Assembly (NCBI GenBank): GCA_020852955.1
Contig: JADYZW010000003.1
Coordinates: 46,368 to 110,367, forward strand
Length of the DNA stretch: 64,000 nucleotides
From: Deltaproteobacteria bacterium
Lineage (GTDB): Bacteria; Desulfobacterota; Binatia; UTPRO1
Direction: 5' to 3'
The translations under genes and the position numbers were made by a program. Of the stretch, positions 8,141-17,891 are shown piece after piece (the first letter of the stretch is position 1; every line of letters begins with the position of its first letter). The notes beneath the pieces are model-generated. The model was given only the letters and a program-made list of their open reading frames with translations, was not told the DNA's origin and ran no database searches.

Positions 8141-9994
8141 GCGCGCTCCGGAGAGACCCGCCTGCCGCACCCGGGCGTCGAGGTCGGGCCGCAGGCGCAG
8201 CGCCTCCGCCGCGTGGGCGCGCGCCTCGGCGCCGCGCCCCTGTTGCGCGAGGGCGAGGGCGAGGTTGAAGTGCACCTCGGCGTAGTCGGGCCGCAGCGCG
8301 AGCGCGCGCTCGTACTCGGCGATCGCCTCGGCGGCGCGCCCTTGCCGGATCCGGAGGTTCCCGAGATTGCTGTGCGGCTCCGCGTAGCCCGGAGAGCGCC
8401 GCATGGCCTCGGCATAGAGCGCCGCCGCCTCGTCCCACGCCCCGCGCTGCATGACCGCGACCGCGAGGTTGTTCATCGCCTCCGCGTAGCCCGGCCGGAG
8501 GCGGAGCGCCTCGCGGTAGAGCGGTTCGGCCTCGGCGAAGCGCTGCTCGTCGGCGAGCGTCGCGCCCCAGTTGTTGTGTGCGTCGGCGGAGGTCGGCTTC
8601 AGGCGGATCGCTTCGGCGTAGTGGGCCATCGCCTCCCGCCGTTCGCCGCGGTCCGCGAGCGCGCGGCCGAGATGGACGTGCGCCTCCGCGTACGTCGGGT
8701 CGACGGCGAGCGCGCGCCGCGCCGCCGCCAGCGCGTCGTCGACGCGCCCCTCGGCGAGGCACGCCTGCGCGAGGTTGCTCCACGCCCGCGGGTTCGCCGG
8801 GCGCTTCGCGGCGACGTCGGTCCACATCGCCCGCGGGCTCCGGTAGTCGTGGTTGCGGTCGATGGTGAGCGCGCCGAGCGCGGCGACGGCGATCGCGGCG
8901 GCGGCGGCCGCGACCCGGCGCTCGCGGGCGGGTCCGAGCCGCGCGCGCCGGATCGCCGCCCGGCCGCCGAGGACGAGGAGCGCCGCGAGCGGGGCGAGCG
9001 GCAGGTACATGCGGTGCTCGAACGCGAGGTCGCGGATCGGGATCACGCTCGAGCTCGGGGCCAGGGTGATGAGGAACGCGAGGACGAGGAAGCGGAGGCG
9101 CGACCGGGCGCGGAGCGCGTAGAGGAGCCCGCCGACCCCGGCGGCGAGCGCGAGCGTCGGCGCGGCGACCGCGAGCCCCGTCGCCGGCGGCCACCCGTAG
9201 TCGAGCACGAGCCCGTACGGCGCGACGACGAGCCGGAGGTAGCGCAGGATCACGCCCGGCTGGCTCCGCGCGAACTCGGCGAGCGACACGTCGCGCATCG
9301 CGAAGCCCGCCGTCGCCGCCGACTCGTGCTCCTGGCCGGCGAGGAGGAAGAGCAGGATGCCCCAGGTCGCGCCGAGCCCGAGGTAGAGCGGACGGCGGCG
9401 CCGCCACGCCGCGCCCCACGACCCGGCGAGGAACATGCGGTCGTAGAGCAGGACGACGAGGGGCGCCGTCACCATGACCGGCTTGCAGAGCATCCCGAGC
9501 GCGCACGCCGCGACCGCCGCGCCGTACCACGGCGCGGGACGCGCCGCCGCCGCGCCGCGGATCGTCGCGTAGAGCGTGACCAGGGAGAAGAGTCCGCTCA
9601 GCGACTCCGCGCGCTGCACGACGTAGGTGACGCTCTCGGTCTGGAGCGGGTGCAGCGCCCACACGAGCGCGATCGTGAGCGCCGTCGCCGTCGTGCCGAG
9701 CGTCCGCGCCGCGACGCCGTAGAGCGCGAGCGCCGCGAGGCAGTGCGTGGCCACGTTGACGACGTGGTAGCCGAGCGGGTTCGCGCCCCCGAGCGCCCAG
9801 TCGAGCGCGAAGGAGAGCTGCACGAGGGGGCGCGTCGTCCCGCGCACGGTCGCCCACGAGAGCGCGTGCAGCGCGGGGCTCTCGAGGATCCCCGCGTCGT
9901 CGAAGAGGAACGGCGCGCGGAGCGCGTTGGCGTACGCGATCAGCACGGCGCCGACGAGGAGCGGCGGCGCGAGGCGCTCGGCGGGACGCGGCAT
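8138..9994 (-). CDS. Membrane TPR protein resembling TMTC O-mannosyltransferases (GT-C fold)
   Basis: 618 residues in two halves. Residues 1-390 are hydrophobic with about ten membrane spans and an Asp pair at D32-D33 (FLFDDAGI) in the first extracytoplasmic loop, as in GT-C glycosyltransferases that use lipid-linked sugars. HPLQTESVTYVVQRAESLSGLF and the later FEHRMYLPL match conserved patches of TMTC-type proteins. Residues about 400-605 hold six tetratricopeptide repeats (for example AEAHVHLGRALADRGERREA). Metazoan TMTC proteins transfer mannose to cadherins; bacterial relatives are mostly uncharacterised. Here it is most likely a glycosyltransferase or surface-polymer assembly protein. 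It is convergent with the transporter gene and stands alone on its strand. Confidence 0.75.
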   Translation of the reverse strand: MPRPAERLAPPLLVGAVLIAYANALRAPFLFDDAGILESPALHALSWATVRGTTRPLVQLSFALDWALGGANPLGYHVVNVATHCLAALALYGVAARTLGTTATALTIALVWALHPLQTESVTYVVQRAESLSGLFSLVTLYATIRGAAAARPAPWYGAAVAACALGMLCKPVMVTAPLVVLLYDRMFLAGSWGAAWRRRRPLYLGLGATWGILLFLLAGQEHESAATAGFAMRDVSLAEFARSQPGVILRYLRLVVAPYGLVLDYGWPPATGLAVAAPTLALAAGVGGLLYALRARSRLRFLVLAFLITLAPSSSVIPIRDLAFEHRMYLPLAPLAALLVLGGRAAIRRARLGPARERRVAAAAAAIAVAALGALTIDRNHDYRSPRAMWTDVAAKRPANPRAWSNLAQACLAEGRVDDALAAARRALAVDPTYAEAHVHLGRALADRGERREAMAHYAEAIRLKPTSADAHNNWGATLADEQRFAEAEPLYREALRLRPGYAEAMNNLAVAVMQRGAWDEAAALYAEAMRRSPGYAEPHSNLGNLRIRQGRAAEAIAEYERALALRPDYAEVHFNLALALAQQGRGAEARAHAAEALRLRPDLDARVRQAGLSGAR

Positions 9995-10069
9995 CGGCGC
10001 CGGAGCTTGGAGGAAACCGCGCCGCGACGCCAGGCGACTCGGCAGCGTGGTCCGGACGTTTTCCGGCTC

Positions 10070-10981
10070 TCAGCCGCCCTGCGCCTCGGCCTCCGCGATC
10101 ACCGACGCCACCAGCGCCGGGTCCTCCATCGGCATGAAGTGCGTCCGGTCGGGGCGGTGTACGTCGCGGGAGCGGCGGAGCTGCGACGCGAGGGCGGGCC
10201 ACGTCGGCGAGTAGCGGAAGTCGGCGAGGTCGGCGGGCGTGCGCGGCTCGATCGCGCGAAGCAGCGTGACGGGCAGGTCGAGGGCGCGGACGTGCTCGTG
10301 GATGCCGGGGTTCCCGAACGCGCCGCCGTAGACGGCGCTTTCCATCTCCGGCGTGCAAGCGAGCTCGAAGCCGGGCGGATCGACGCTCGGCACGAGGCCC
10401 CACGTGCAGTAGTCGCGCAGCGCCGCCGCCGTGAAGCTCGCGAACGACGGCCGGCCGTGCAGGCGCTCGATCATCTCGTCGATCGAGGTGAAGTGCCGGC
10501 GGCGTTTGGCGGCGGGGTGCGTCGCGCCGGCGACCCGGATCCACGCGCCGTCCTCGGCGGCGCCGCGCGCGGCGTAGTGCTCGGGCGCCATGATCGTCGG
10601 ATCGACGAGCACGAGGCGGCGAAAGCGGGTCGGCGCGATCGCCGCCGCTTCGACCATCGCGTGGCCGCCCGCCGAGTGGCCGACGCCGACGACGCCGCGC
10701 AGGTCGAGGCGGCGCGCGATCTCGGCGACGTCGCGGCCGAACTCGCGCCAGCGGATGGCGTCGACCTTGTCGCTCCGCCCGTGACCGCGCTGGTCGATCG
10801 CGATCACCCGCCGCCGCCCGAGCCGGCGTCCGAGCTGGCGCACGACCTGATCCCAGCAGCGCGCGTGGAAGCCCGTCGCGTGTACGAGCAGCAAGGGATC
10901 GCCCGCGGCGCCGCGCCCCCACTCGAAGTAGGTGAGGGAGACGCCGTTCACGGCGACGGAGGCCTCGATCGGCGCGCGCAC
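10070..10981 (-). CDS. Alpha/beta hydrolase
   Basis: Cytoplasmic alpha/beta hydrolase of 303 residues if translation starts at the GTG at 10981. Nucleophile Ser103 sits in GVGHSAGG, the oxyanion region is LLLVHATGF, IAIDQRGHGRSDK follows strand beta-4, and a catalytic His is likely in RTHFMPMED near the C-terminus. The frame stays open for another 84 codons upstream, but that part is Arg-rich and would overlap the divergent glycosyltransferase gene, so the GTG just ahead of the conserved core was preferred. No convincing ribosome site precedes it. The substrate is unknown; esterase, epoxide hydrolase or C-C hydrolase are all possible. Confidence 0.75.
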   Translation of the reverse strand: MRAPIEASVAVNGVSLTYFEWGRGAAGDPLLLVHATGFHARCWDQVVRQLGRRLGRRRVIAIDQRGHGRSDKVDAIRWREFGRDVAEIARRLDLRGVVGVGHSAGGHAMVEAAAIAPTRFRRLVLVDPTIMAPEHYAARGAAEDGAWIRVAGATHPAAKRRRHFTSIDEMIERLHGRPSFASFTAAALRDYCTWGLVPSVDPPGFELACTPEMESAVYGGAFGNPGIHEHVRALDLPVTLLRAIEPRTPADLADFRYSPTWPALASQLRRSRDVHRPDRTHFMPMEDPALVASVIAEAEAQGG

Positions 10982-11138
10982 GGTCGGCGAACCATGAGAG
11001 AGATCGAGGGGGCATGCAAGGGACGACGACAGCCGTTGCGTCTCGGTTCGCGGCGACGAACCGGCGTGTCGGCTGGCCGCGCAGCGGCTGCCGCTCGCGC
11101 GTGCGTGCCGGGACGCATCCGCATATACGGTCCCGGCC

Positions 11139-12132
11139 ATGACCGAAGGACGCCATCTTCCGCGGCGGAGGGGTGGCCTGGGCCGCCCGGTGATCGTCTT
11201 CGCCGCCGAGACGCTGAACCTGGCAGAGGTCACGCGGATGCTCGAGATCGCGCGCGTGGCGCGACGGACCTTCGAGCCCGTCTTCCTCAGCTACGACGGC
11301 GAGCGCAGGAACCACCGGTACATCGAGGCGGAGGGATTCGAGATCGTCGAGCTCGAACCCCGGCTCGACGCCGGGGCCGTCGAGCGCTTCTGGAAGGTGG
11401 ATCGGATGGAGTCGCTCGGCGACTTCTTCAGCGCCGAGGACCTCGCGCGGCGCGTGGAGTCGGAGGTGGCCCTGTTCCGCGACCGCCGTGCGGTCGCCGT
11501 CGTGACCGGGTTCTGCCTGTCGGTCTCCGTATCGGCGCGGGTGGCGAAGGTGCCGCTCGTCTGGATCGCGCAAACGACCTGGCTGATCGAGCATGCCCGG
11601 CGTTACGCGGGCTGGCCGGACTTCGCGGACTTTGGCCTCACACGCCTGGTCCCCGCAGCGATGCGCGACGCGCTCGGCCGCCGTTTGACGCCGCTCGGTT
11701 TCCGCCTCTGGAGCCTCGGCCTCAACCGCATCGCCCGCCGCCACGGTCTTCCCGGCTTCCGCGGCTCGGGCATGTTCGAAGGCGACTGGACGTTGTACGC
11801 CGAGCCCGAGGGCTTCTCCGAGACGCCGATCCCGCCGCGCCTCGCGCCCCGGGCTCGATTCATCGGTCCCCTGGTTGCCCGGCTCGACGTACCCGTCTCC
11901 CCGCGCGTGCGCGAGCTTCCTCGGGATCGGCCGATCGTGTACTTCGCGATGGGAAGCTCGGGCATCGAGGACACGGTGCGCCAGACGCTTCGCGCCTTCG
12001 AGGATCAGCCCTGGAGGGCTCGCGGACGAGCGAGCGAAGGAGCGCGCGCGGGTCTTTCAGCGGGTGTGTCGGGCGTGGGACGGTCCGGAGAACGGAGCGC
12101 GATTCCTGGAGGAGACCTTCGCGGGCGGGTGA
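11139..12132 (+). pseudogene. UGT/MGT-type glycosyltransferase broken by internal deletion and frameshift
   Basis: Residues 1-290 in the first frame look like the N-terminal half of a GT-B macrolide/UDP-type glycosyltransferase (VIVFAAETLNLAEVTR, then the linker GPLVARLDVPVSP and PIVYFAMGSSG that open the nucleotide-sugar domain). Shortly after FEDQPW near 12015 this frame loses family character. A different plus frame continues with LADERAKERARVFQRVCRAW and GARFLEETFAGG up to a TGA at 12132, which resembles the final helices of such enzymes. About 100-130 residues that normally carry the donor-binding HxGxGS motif are absent between them. The frame stays open by chance for 2 kb more, antisense to the carboxylesterase. 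Probably inactive; an assembly error is the alternative. Confidence 0.6.
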
Positions 12133-12158
12133 GGCCCGGCCACTCGTGGGAGAGACGC

Positions 12159-13778
12159 TTACTCGATCGTGTCGTACACGCTCGACCAAAACTCGCACTC
12201 GGCCCGCCGGAAGTGCTTGATCCGCGTGATGCCGGTGGCGAGCTCGGGAGCGTCGAAGCGCAGCATCCGCCAGGGGCGCTCCTTGAAGCGCGGCCACGCC
12301 GCGCTCTTGGCGGCGCCCGGATTGCGCCCTTTGCGGGCGAAGCTCGTCCAGTACTCCTGCATGCGGCTGCCGAGCTGGGCATCGAAGAAGTTCGGGGCCG
12401 GAACGGAGTTGAAGACGTAGGGAATCTCGGCGCCGTGGAACGCGCCGAGATCGAGGATGTTCACGAACGCCAGGGGGATGACGCGTGCGAAGTTGTAGAC
12501 GTACGTGCGCGGATTCTTCGCCGCGGACACGCGCCGCGCGACGTCGACCGTCGGACAGACGAGCGTGGCGTCGCCGACGACGCGCACGAAGGCGTCCTGG
12601 GGCGTCGGGAAGCTCGTGACCGGGTAGACCGCCTCGACCTGGGGCGCGAGCGCGCCGTAGCGGGCGGTGAGGGCGGCCGTGTACTCGGCGGGCGAGGCGA
12701 GCGGCGTGGCGCCGATGAAAAACAGCGTTCCCTCGTCCGAGTTGAAGCCGAGCATGTACGGCACGTGGGAGAAGGCGCCGCGGTCGAACAGCGTCCGCGG
12801 GTGCGCGGGAAGGAAGGCGCCGTCGATCGAGATCGGCGTGCCGTCGAGCTCGGAGTCCCCGAAGGCGTCGAGCAGCGCGGCGACGGGAGCGGCCCGCAGG
12901 CACGCCAGCACGTCGGGCGCCCCGCCGCATCCGACCGCGGCCGTGACGTCGGCGGCGCGGGCCGCGCTCTCGGCGCCCGTCGCGATGCCCACCGTGCAGC
13001 CGCCGCTCTCGCTGATGGCGCGGTGGAAGAGCCCGCTCGACCCCGGCGACGCGACGTGGGCGCACACGTTCCACGCGCCGGCGGACTCGCCGAAGATGGT
13101 CACGTTCGCGGGATCGCCGCCGAAGGCAAGGATGTTGTCGCGCACCCATTCGAGGGCGAGACGCTGGTCGAGGAGTCCCTGGTTCCCCGCGTACGGGTAC
13201 CCGGGATCTTCGCCCGTCAGCGCCGCGTGTCCGAAGAACCCGAGCACGCCGAGCCGGTAGTTCATGCTCACGACGACGACGCCGCGGTCGCCGGCGAGGT
13301 TGTGCGCGTCGTACAGGCGATAGCTCTCGTAGGGCGGGAACGGCACGAAGTTGCCCGAGGCACCGGCGACGTCGCCGCCGCCGTGGATCCACACCATGAC
13401 CGGGAGCGGCTCGGCGGGAGCCGGGTCCGGCGTCCAGACGTTCAGGTACAGGCAGTCCTCGCTTTCGCTGCCGTCGCTCGTGAGCGCATCGAGCTGGGCG
13501 CACGCGGGCGGGTACGAGGACGCGTCGAGCGCGCCGGCCCAGGGGGCGTTCGGCACGGGCGGCCGCCATCGCCGCGCGCCGACCGGCGGGGCCGCGTACG
13601 GAATCCCCAGGAACTCGCGCGCCGCGCCGTTGAGGTGGCCCTGCACCTGGCCGTCGGCGAGCGTGATCGACGTGCCGGACTGGATGCCCTGGGCACGCGC
13701 GGTGACGGGGGTCGCGGCCGCGAGGGCGACCGTCAGCAGCGCGAGGCGACGCAGGCGCGGATACCGAGCGATGTCCAT
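12159..13778 (-). CDS. Secreted type B carboxylesterase
   Basis: Exported esterase/lipase of the type B carboxylesterase family (cholinesterase fold), 539 residues including a signal peptide ending near VTARAQG. Catalytic Ser232 is in TIFGESAGAWN, the oxyanion loop is HGGGD at 132-136, SEDCLYLNVWTP is the family signature 2, the acid is likely in SDEGTLFF and the His in FHGAEIPYVF. The ATG at 13778 has GGAGAGGA eight bases upstream; a longer frame exists but adds only low-complexity sequence. Six or more Cys suggest disulfides, as expected outside the cytoplasm. Substrate is not evident; para-nitrobenzyl esterases are the closest well-known bacterial relatives. Confidence 0.9.
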   Translation of the reverse strand: MDIARYPRLRRLALLTVALAAATPVTARAQGIQSGTSITLADGQVQGHLNGAAREFLGIPYAAPPVGARRWRPPVPNAPWAGALDASSYPPACAQLDALTSDGSESEDCLYLNVWTPDPAPAEPLPVMVWIHGGGDVAGASGNFVPFPPYESYRLYDAHNLAGDRGVVVVSMNYRLGVLGFFGHAALTGEDPGYPYAGNQGLLDQRLALEWVRDNILAFGGDPANVTIFGESAGAWNVCAHVASPGSSGLFHRAISESGGCTVGIATGAESAARAADVTAAVGCGGAPDVLACLRAAPVAALLDAFGDSELDGTPISIDGAFLPAHPRTLFDRGAFSHVPYMLGFNSDEGTLFFIGATPLASPAEYTAALTARYGALAPQVEAVYPVTSFPTPQDAFVRVVGDATLVCPTVDVARRVSAAKNPRTYVYNFARVIPLAFVNILDLGAFHGAEIPYVFNSVPAPNFFDAQLGSRMQEYWTSFARKGRNPGAAKSAAWPRFKERPWRMLRFDAPELATGITRIKHFRRAECEFWSSVYDTIE

Positions 13779-13942
13779 GAGGGGTCCTCTCCAGTGACGC
13801 GAGGCGCGGCGAGGGGCCGCGTGCGCGGTGGTCGCACCGTAGGCGAAGCGCCTCCGGATCGGCAAGCGAAATCTCGGCCGCGACGAGCGACCGCTCCCGC
13901 CCGGCTTGCAACCCGGAGCGTCACCCGGCAGCCTGGCCGGTC

Positions 13943-16900
13943 ATGGCGCGTCCGGTGGCGGATGACGGCGGGATGCCGGCGGTCGATACGCTTCGCGGGG
14001 TGGTCGCGAAGCTGCGCGCGTTCCCGCCGATGGTGCGCCATCGCGGCCAGGACTATGCCCGGACCGGCCGCGTCGGGCGGCTGATCTTCGCGGACGACGC
14101 CGTGCGCGCCAAGGTGCACGGCTCGCGGCCCTACGACGCGGCATGGTCGTGGGAACGCGTCGACGAGAGCCGGCCGGCGTGCTCGTGTCCGGTCGGCCCC
14201 TACTGCAAACACGCCTACGCGCTCGCGTGCTGCCTGCTCACCGCGGCGCACGAGGAGCACGGCTTCGTCGATCCCCGGCTGGCGCAGTTCCTGCCCCCGG
14301 GGCTCGTCCCGAAGGAGGGCGCGGTCGTGTCGATCGCGTCGGGAGGAAGCGGCGGCGAGCGGCGCCGCGAGGCGGCGTCGCCCGCCCCGCCGTCCGCGCG
14401 CTCGGCGCCCGCCGCGGCGCTCGAGCGCCTGCGCGCGGCGCCGCCGGGCTGGCAGCGCGAGCACGCGCTCGAACGGTTGCTCGCGGGCGGTCCGGCGCGC
14501 GGGCTCTCGGGGTATCTGCCGCCGTTTCCCGAGATCCTCCAGGAGGAGGATCTCGATCTGATGTGCTGGCGGCTCGCGCAGGAGATCCAGGCGCGCGCCG
14601 AGGGTTGGGTGCCGCGCGAGCTCGGACCCTATCGTGATCGTCCCGATCTGATCGCGCGCCACGCCGAACGGGCGCGCGCCGCGCTGCGCGAGGAACTCGC
14701 GTCGTGGGCGCGGCGGCGGACCGCCGTCACGCCGCGCGGCCTGCGGCTCCTGTTCGGCCTCGTCGAGCGGCCGGGCGCCGGGCCGACCGTCACCGTCGAG
14801 GCGCGCGTCACGAGCACGCAGATGAACGACGAGCCGCGCTCGATCCTGCAGCTCGCGCAGCTCCGGACGCAGGTGCATCGGGCGCCGGGATTGCTGCCGG
14901 CCGATCAGGCCGCGGTGCTCGACTGGCTCTGCGACCACAACGTCGGCGGCCGACACGACTACTATGCCGGACAGATCGGCCTCGGACCGGCGCTGCTGAT
15001 GCGCCTCCTCGAGCGGGTGACGAGCCTCACCTTCGCCGCCTGGCGCGACGACATCGAGCCCGCGCTCGCGGCGGCGGCCGGCGTCCGCCCCGGCGATCCG
15101 GTCCGGCTCGGCGGCGAGCTCGTGCGCTTCCTACCGACCGCGATCACGCGCGGCGACGAGGTGTGGGTCGAGCTTCGCTTCGTCTGGCCCGACGGGAGCG
15201 CGCGGCGCCGGGACGACGCCGTCTATCTGCGCGATCCCGGGGGATGGTCGCCGTCGGGCCGGGTGAGCCTGGTGCTCGCCGCCGGCGTCTTCTGGGTCGT
15301 CGGTGACGAGCCGCCCGAGTCGGTCGTCACGCTCTTCGCGGCCGCGGGCGGCCTGCCTCTCGCCGAGGAATCGCGCGCCGAGACGCTCGGGCTCCTGGCG
15401 ACGAGCTTCCCCCACCTCGAGGCGTCGCTCATCGCGCACACGCGTACGCACGCGGTCAGGCCCGTCGTCGCGCTCGATCTCCGCGCCGACGACTGGCTCG
15501 AGCTGCGCGTGTTCGCGCGCGCCACCGCCGCCGATGCGGCCGAGGTCGCGTTCGAGTATCTGCCCGAGGGGCGCTGGGCGCGCTGCCCGCCGAGCGTGCT
15601 GCCCGGCGGCGTCGGCGTCGAGGTCGGCGGCCTCGCGGCGTTTGGGCCCGACGCGGCGCCGCCGGACGCCGTCGACGCGGCCGCGGCGGACCCCGTGTCC
15701 GGGGCGCCGATCGACGGGCCGCCGCCGTCCGAGGTCTGGCTCGACGTCCCGTGCGACGAGGAGGTGGCGCCGCTCGTCGCCTGGCTCGAGGAGACCGGCG
15801 CGGCCGCGGGCGCGCGCCGCGGTCCCGGGGTCGGCGCACCTCCCGACGACGCGCGCGAACGCGGCTGGTGGCTGTCGTGCGGCCGGCGCCGCATGGAGCG
15901 CTTCGCCGACGCCTGGGAGGCGCGTCCTCCCGGCGTCGAGTGGTACGGCTCCGAGCGCGCGCGGCGCCTCCTCGCCGGAGCCCAGCGCGTCGCGCCGCGC
16001 GTCCGCATCGAGGCGAGCGGCGTGGACTGGTTCGAGGTGTCGGCGGCGTGGGACGCCGAGGGCCGCGCGCTCTCCGACGCCGATCTCGCGAAGCTCCGCG
16101 CCGCGACGACCCGCTTCGTGAAGCTCGACGCGGGGTGGGTGCGCCGCGACCTGACCGCGAGCTTCGACGAGATGAGCACGCTCCTCGCCGATCTCGGCCT
16201 CGAGCTCGGCGACGAGCCGCAACAGGTGACGGTCTGGCAGCTCGCCGGCGCCGATCCCGGGTCGCTCGCGGCGCTCGAGCGGCTCGGCGCCGATCCCGGG
16301 ACGGTCGCCGCCGCGCGCGCGCTGCGCGAGCGGGTCGCGAGCTTCGCGGGGCTCCCGGCCGTCGCGCCGCCTCCGGCGTTCACCGGCGAGCTCCGGCCCT
16401 ATCAGCAGGCCGGGCTCGACTTCCTCGCGCACGCGTCGTCCCTTGGCGTCGGCGCGATCCTCGCCGACGACATGGGGCTCGGGAAGACCGTGCAGGCGCT
16501 CGCGTGGCTCACGCACCTCCGCCGCCTGGACCCGGTCGGCGGGCCGAGCCTGGTCGTCTGTCCGGCGTCGGTCGTCCACAACTGGGCGCGCGAGGCCGAG
16601 CGCTTCGCGCCGTCGCTGCGCGTGCTGCTGCTGACGAGCGGCGAGGGCCGGCACGCCGCGTGGAGCGCGATCGCCGACCACGACCTCGTCGTCACGAACT
16701 ACGCGCTCCTGCGGCGCGACGCGGAGCGCTGGCGCGCGATCGATCTCGATGCGGTGATTCTCGACGAGGCGCAGAACATCAAGAACCCGAACGCCGCGGT
16801 GACGCGCGCCGCGACCGCGCTCCGCGCCCGCTATCGTCTCGCGCTCACCGGCACCCCGCTCGAGAACCGGGCGCTCGATCTCTGGAGCATCGCGTCGTTC

Positions 16901-17770
16901 GTGAATCCCGGCTACCTCGGGAGCCGCGCCGCGTTCGGCGCGCGCTACGACGGTCCGGAGGCGCCGCCACACGCGCGCGCGCTCCTCGCCGCGAAGCTCC
17001 GTCCGGTGCTGCTCCGGCGCACCAAGCGCGCGGTGGCGCCGGACCTGCCGGCGCGCATCGAGGAGCGGCTCGACTGCGAGCTCACCAAGGGCCAGCGCCA
17101 CCTCTATCTCGCCGAGCTCCGCCGCAGCCGCGCGCTCGTCGAGGCGCTCGCGGCGGCGCCGGGCGGAGTCGAGCGCAACAAGATCACCGTGCTCGCGGCG
17201 CTCACGCGCCTGCGCCAGATCTGCTGCCATCCGGCGCTCGCGGGCGGCGATCCGAGCCTCGGCTCCGGCAAGGTCGCCGCGCTCGTCGAGCTCCTGGAGC
17301 CGCTGCTCGCCGAGGGCCACAAGGTGCTCGTGTTCTCGCAATTCGTGAGCCTCTTGAAGCTCCTGCAGCCGGCGCTCGCGGCCGGGGGCGTGAAGCAGCA
17401 TTTCCTCAGCGGCCAGACCCAGAAGCGCGAGCAGGTCGTCGCCGACTTCCAGAACGATCCGGACCCGTGCGTCTTCCTGGTCTCGCTGAAGGCGGGCGGG
17501 ACGGGGCTGAACCTCACCGCCGCGAGCTACGTCGTGCTCTTCGACCCGTGGTGGAATCCCGCCGTCGAGGCGCAGGCGATCGACCGCTCGCACCGGATCG
17601 GCCAGGACCGGACCGTGATCGCGTATCGCCTGCTCACCCGCGGCACGATCGAGGAGAAGATCTGGGAGCTCCAGCAGCGCAAGGCCGCCCTGACGCGCGA
17701 GGTGCTCGGCGAGGACGGGTTCGCCCGCACGCTCGATCACGACGCGCTCCAGTTCCTCCTCGAGGAGTGA
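13943..17770 (+). CDS. SWI2/SNF2-family DNA-dependent ATPase with SWIM zinc finger
   Basis: 1275-residue bacterial SNF2 helicase-like ATPase, predicted to move on double-stranded DNA or remodel bound proteins. A SWIM zinc finger is at the N-terminus (C80, C82, C88, H90 in ACSCPVGPYCKH). A long, poorly conserved region of about 700 residues follows. The motor covers residues about 800-1275: LRPYQQAGLDFL, Walker A DDMGLGKT near 842, DEAQNIKN at 941 (box II, DEAQ rather than DEAH), LTGTPLENR, and motif VI QAIDRSHRIGQ near 1211. The ATG at 13943 gives the earliest sensible start. It stands alone, with no methyltransferase, HerA or nuclease partner beside it, so a housekeeping repair or transcription role fits better than a defence island. 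Confidence 0.92.
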   Translation: MARPVADDGGMPAVDTLRGVVAKLRAFPPMVRHRGQDYARTGRVGRLIFADDAVRAKVHGSRPYDAAWSWERVDESRPACSCPVGPYCKHAYALACCLLTAAHEEHGFVDPRLAQFLPPGLVPKEGAVVSIASGGSGGERRREAASPAPPSARSAPAAALERLRAAPPGWQREHALERLLAGGPARGLSGYLPPFPEILQEEDLDLMCWRLAQEIQARAEGWVPRELGPYRDRPDLIARHAERARAALREELASWARRRTAVTPRGLRLLFGLVERPGAGPTVTVEARVTSTQMNDEPRSILQLAQLRTQVHRAPGLLPADQAAVLDWLCDHNVGGRHDYYAGQIGLGPALLMRLLERVTSLTFAAWRDDIEPALAAAAGVRPGDPVRLGGELVRFLPTAITRGDEVWVELRFVWPDGSARRRDDAVYLRDPGGWSPSGRVSLVLAAGVFWVVGDEPPESVVTLFAAAGGLPLAEESRAETLGLLATSFPHLEASLIAHTRTHAVRPVVALDLRADDWLELRVFARATAADAAEVAFEYLPEGRWARCPPSVLPGGVGVEVGGLAAFGPDAAPPDAVDAAAADPVSGAPIDGPPPSEVWLDVPCDEEVAPLVAWLEETGAAAGARRGPGVGAPPDDARERGWWLSCGRRRMERFADAWEARPPGVEWYGSERARRLLAGAQRVAPRVRIEASGVDWFEVSAAWDAEGRALSDADLAKLRAATTRFVKLDAGWVRRDLTASFDEMSTLLADLGLELGDEPQQVTVWQLAGADPGSLAALERLGADPGTVAAARALRERVASFAGLPAVAPPPAFTGELRPYQQAGLDFLAHASSLGVGAILADDMGLGKTVQALAWLTHLRRLDPVGGPSLVVCPASVVHNWAREAERFAPSLRVLLLTSGEGRHAAWSAIADHDLVVTNYALLRRDAERWRAIDLDAVILDEAQNIKNPNAAVTRAATALRARYRLALTGTPLENRALDLWSIASFVNPGYLGSRAAFGARYDGPEAPPHARALLAAKLRPVLLRRTKRAVAPDLPARIEERLDCELTKGQRHLYLAELRRSRALVEALAAAPGGVERNKITVLAALTRLRQICCHPALAGGDPSLGSGKVAALVELLEPLLAEGHKVLVFSQFVSLLKLLQPALAAGGVKQHFLSGQTQKREQVVADFQNDPDPCVFLVSLKAGGTGLNLTAASYVVLFDPWWNPAVEAQAIDRSHRIGQDRTVIAYRLLTRGTIEEKIWELQQRKAALTREVLGEDGFARTLDHDALQFLLEE

Positions 17771-17799
17771 CGGAGCGTCGCGCCCGCTCGCGAAACCAA

Positions 17800-17829
17800 T
17801 TGACGCTGCGCCGTGCTCTTTGGCAGGGT
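17800..17829 (+). promoter_or_regulatory. Possible sigma-70 type promoter for the secreted hydrolase gene
   Basis: TTGACG at 17800-17805, an 18-bp spacer and CAGGGT at 17824-17829, 62 bp before the start codon at 17892. The -35 is good, the -10 is weak, but the spacing equals that of better promoters in this window (19612, 60425). Confidence 0.35.
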
Positions 17830-17891
17830 GCGGACGGAGCGTGCCCGGTGCCGGGGCGCGATCGCTCACGCCGACCGAACTGGAGATCCCC

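Noticed and set aside
6708..11744. 1678-codon minus-strand open frame across several genes
   Set aside because: Runs antisense or out of frame through four recognised genes with Arg/Ala-rich composition; an effect of high GC.
7457..12220. 1587-codon plus-strand open frame
   Set aside because: Same GC shadow effect; covers the transporter, TPR protein and hydrolase in wrong frames.
12133..14084. Continuation of the glycosyltransferase frame for 2 kb
   Set aside because: The sequence is antisense to the carboxylesterase and looks like a shadow; the gene's own tail is in another frame ending at 12132.
13943..17770. SNF2 helicase as part of a phage defence system
   Set aside because: No methyltransferase, nuclease, phospholipase D or DISARM-like partner genes flank it; neighbours are metabolic or secreted proteins.
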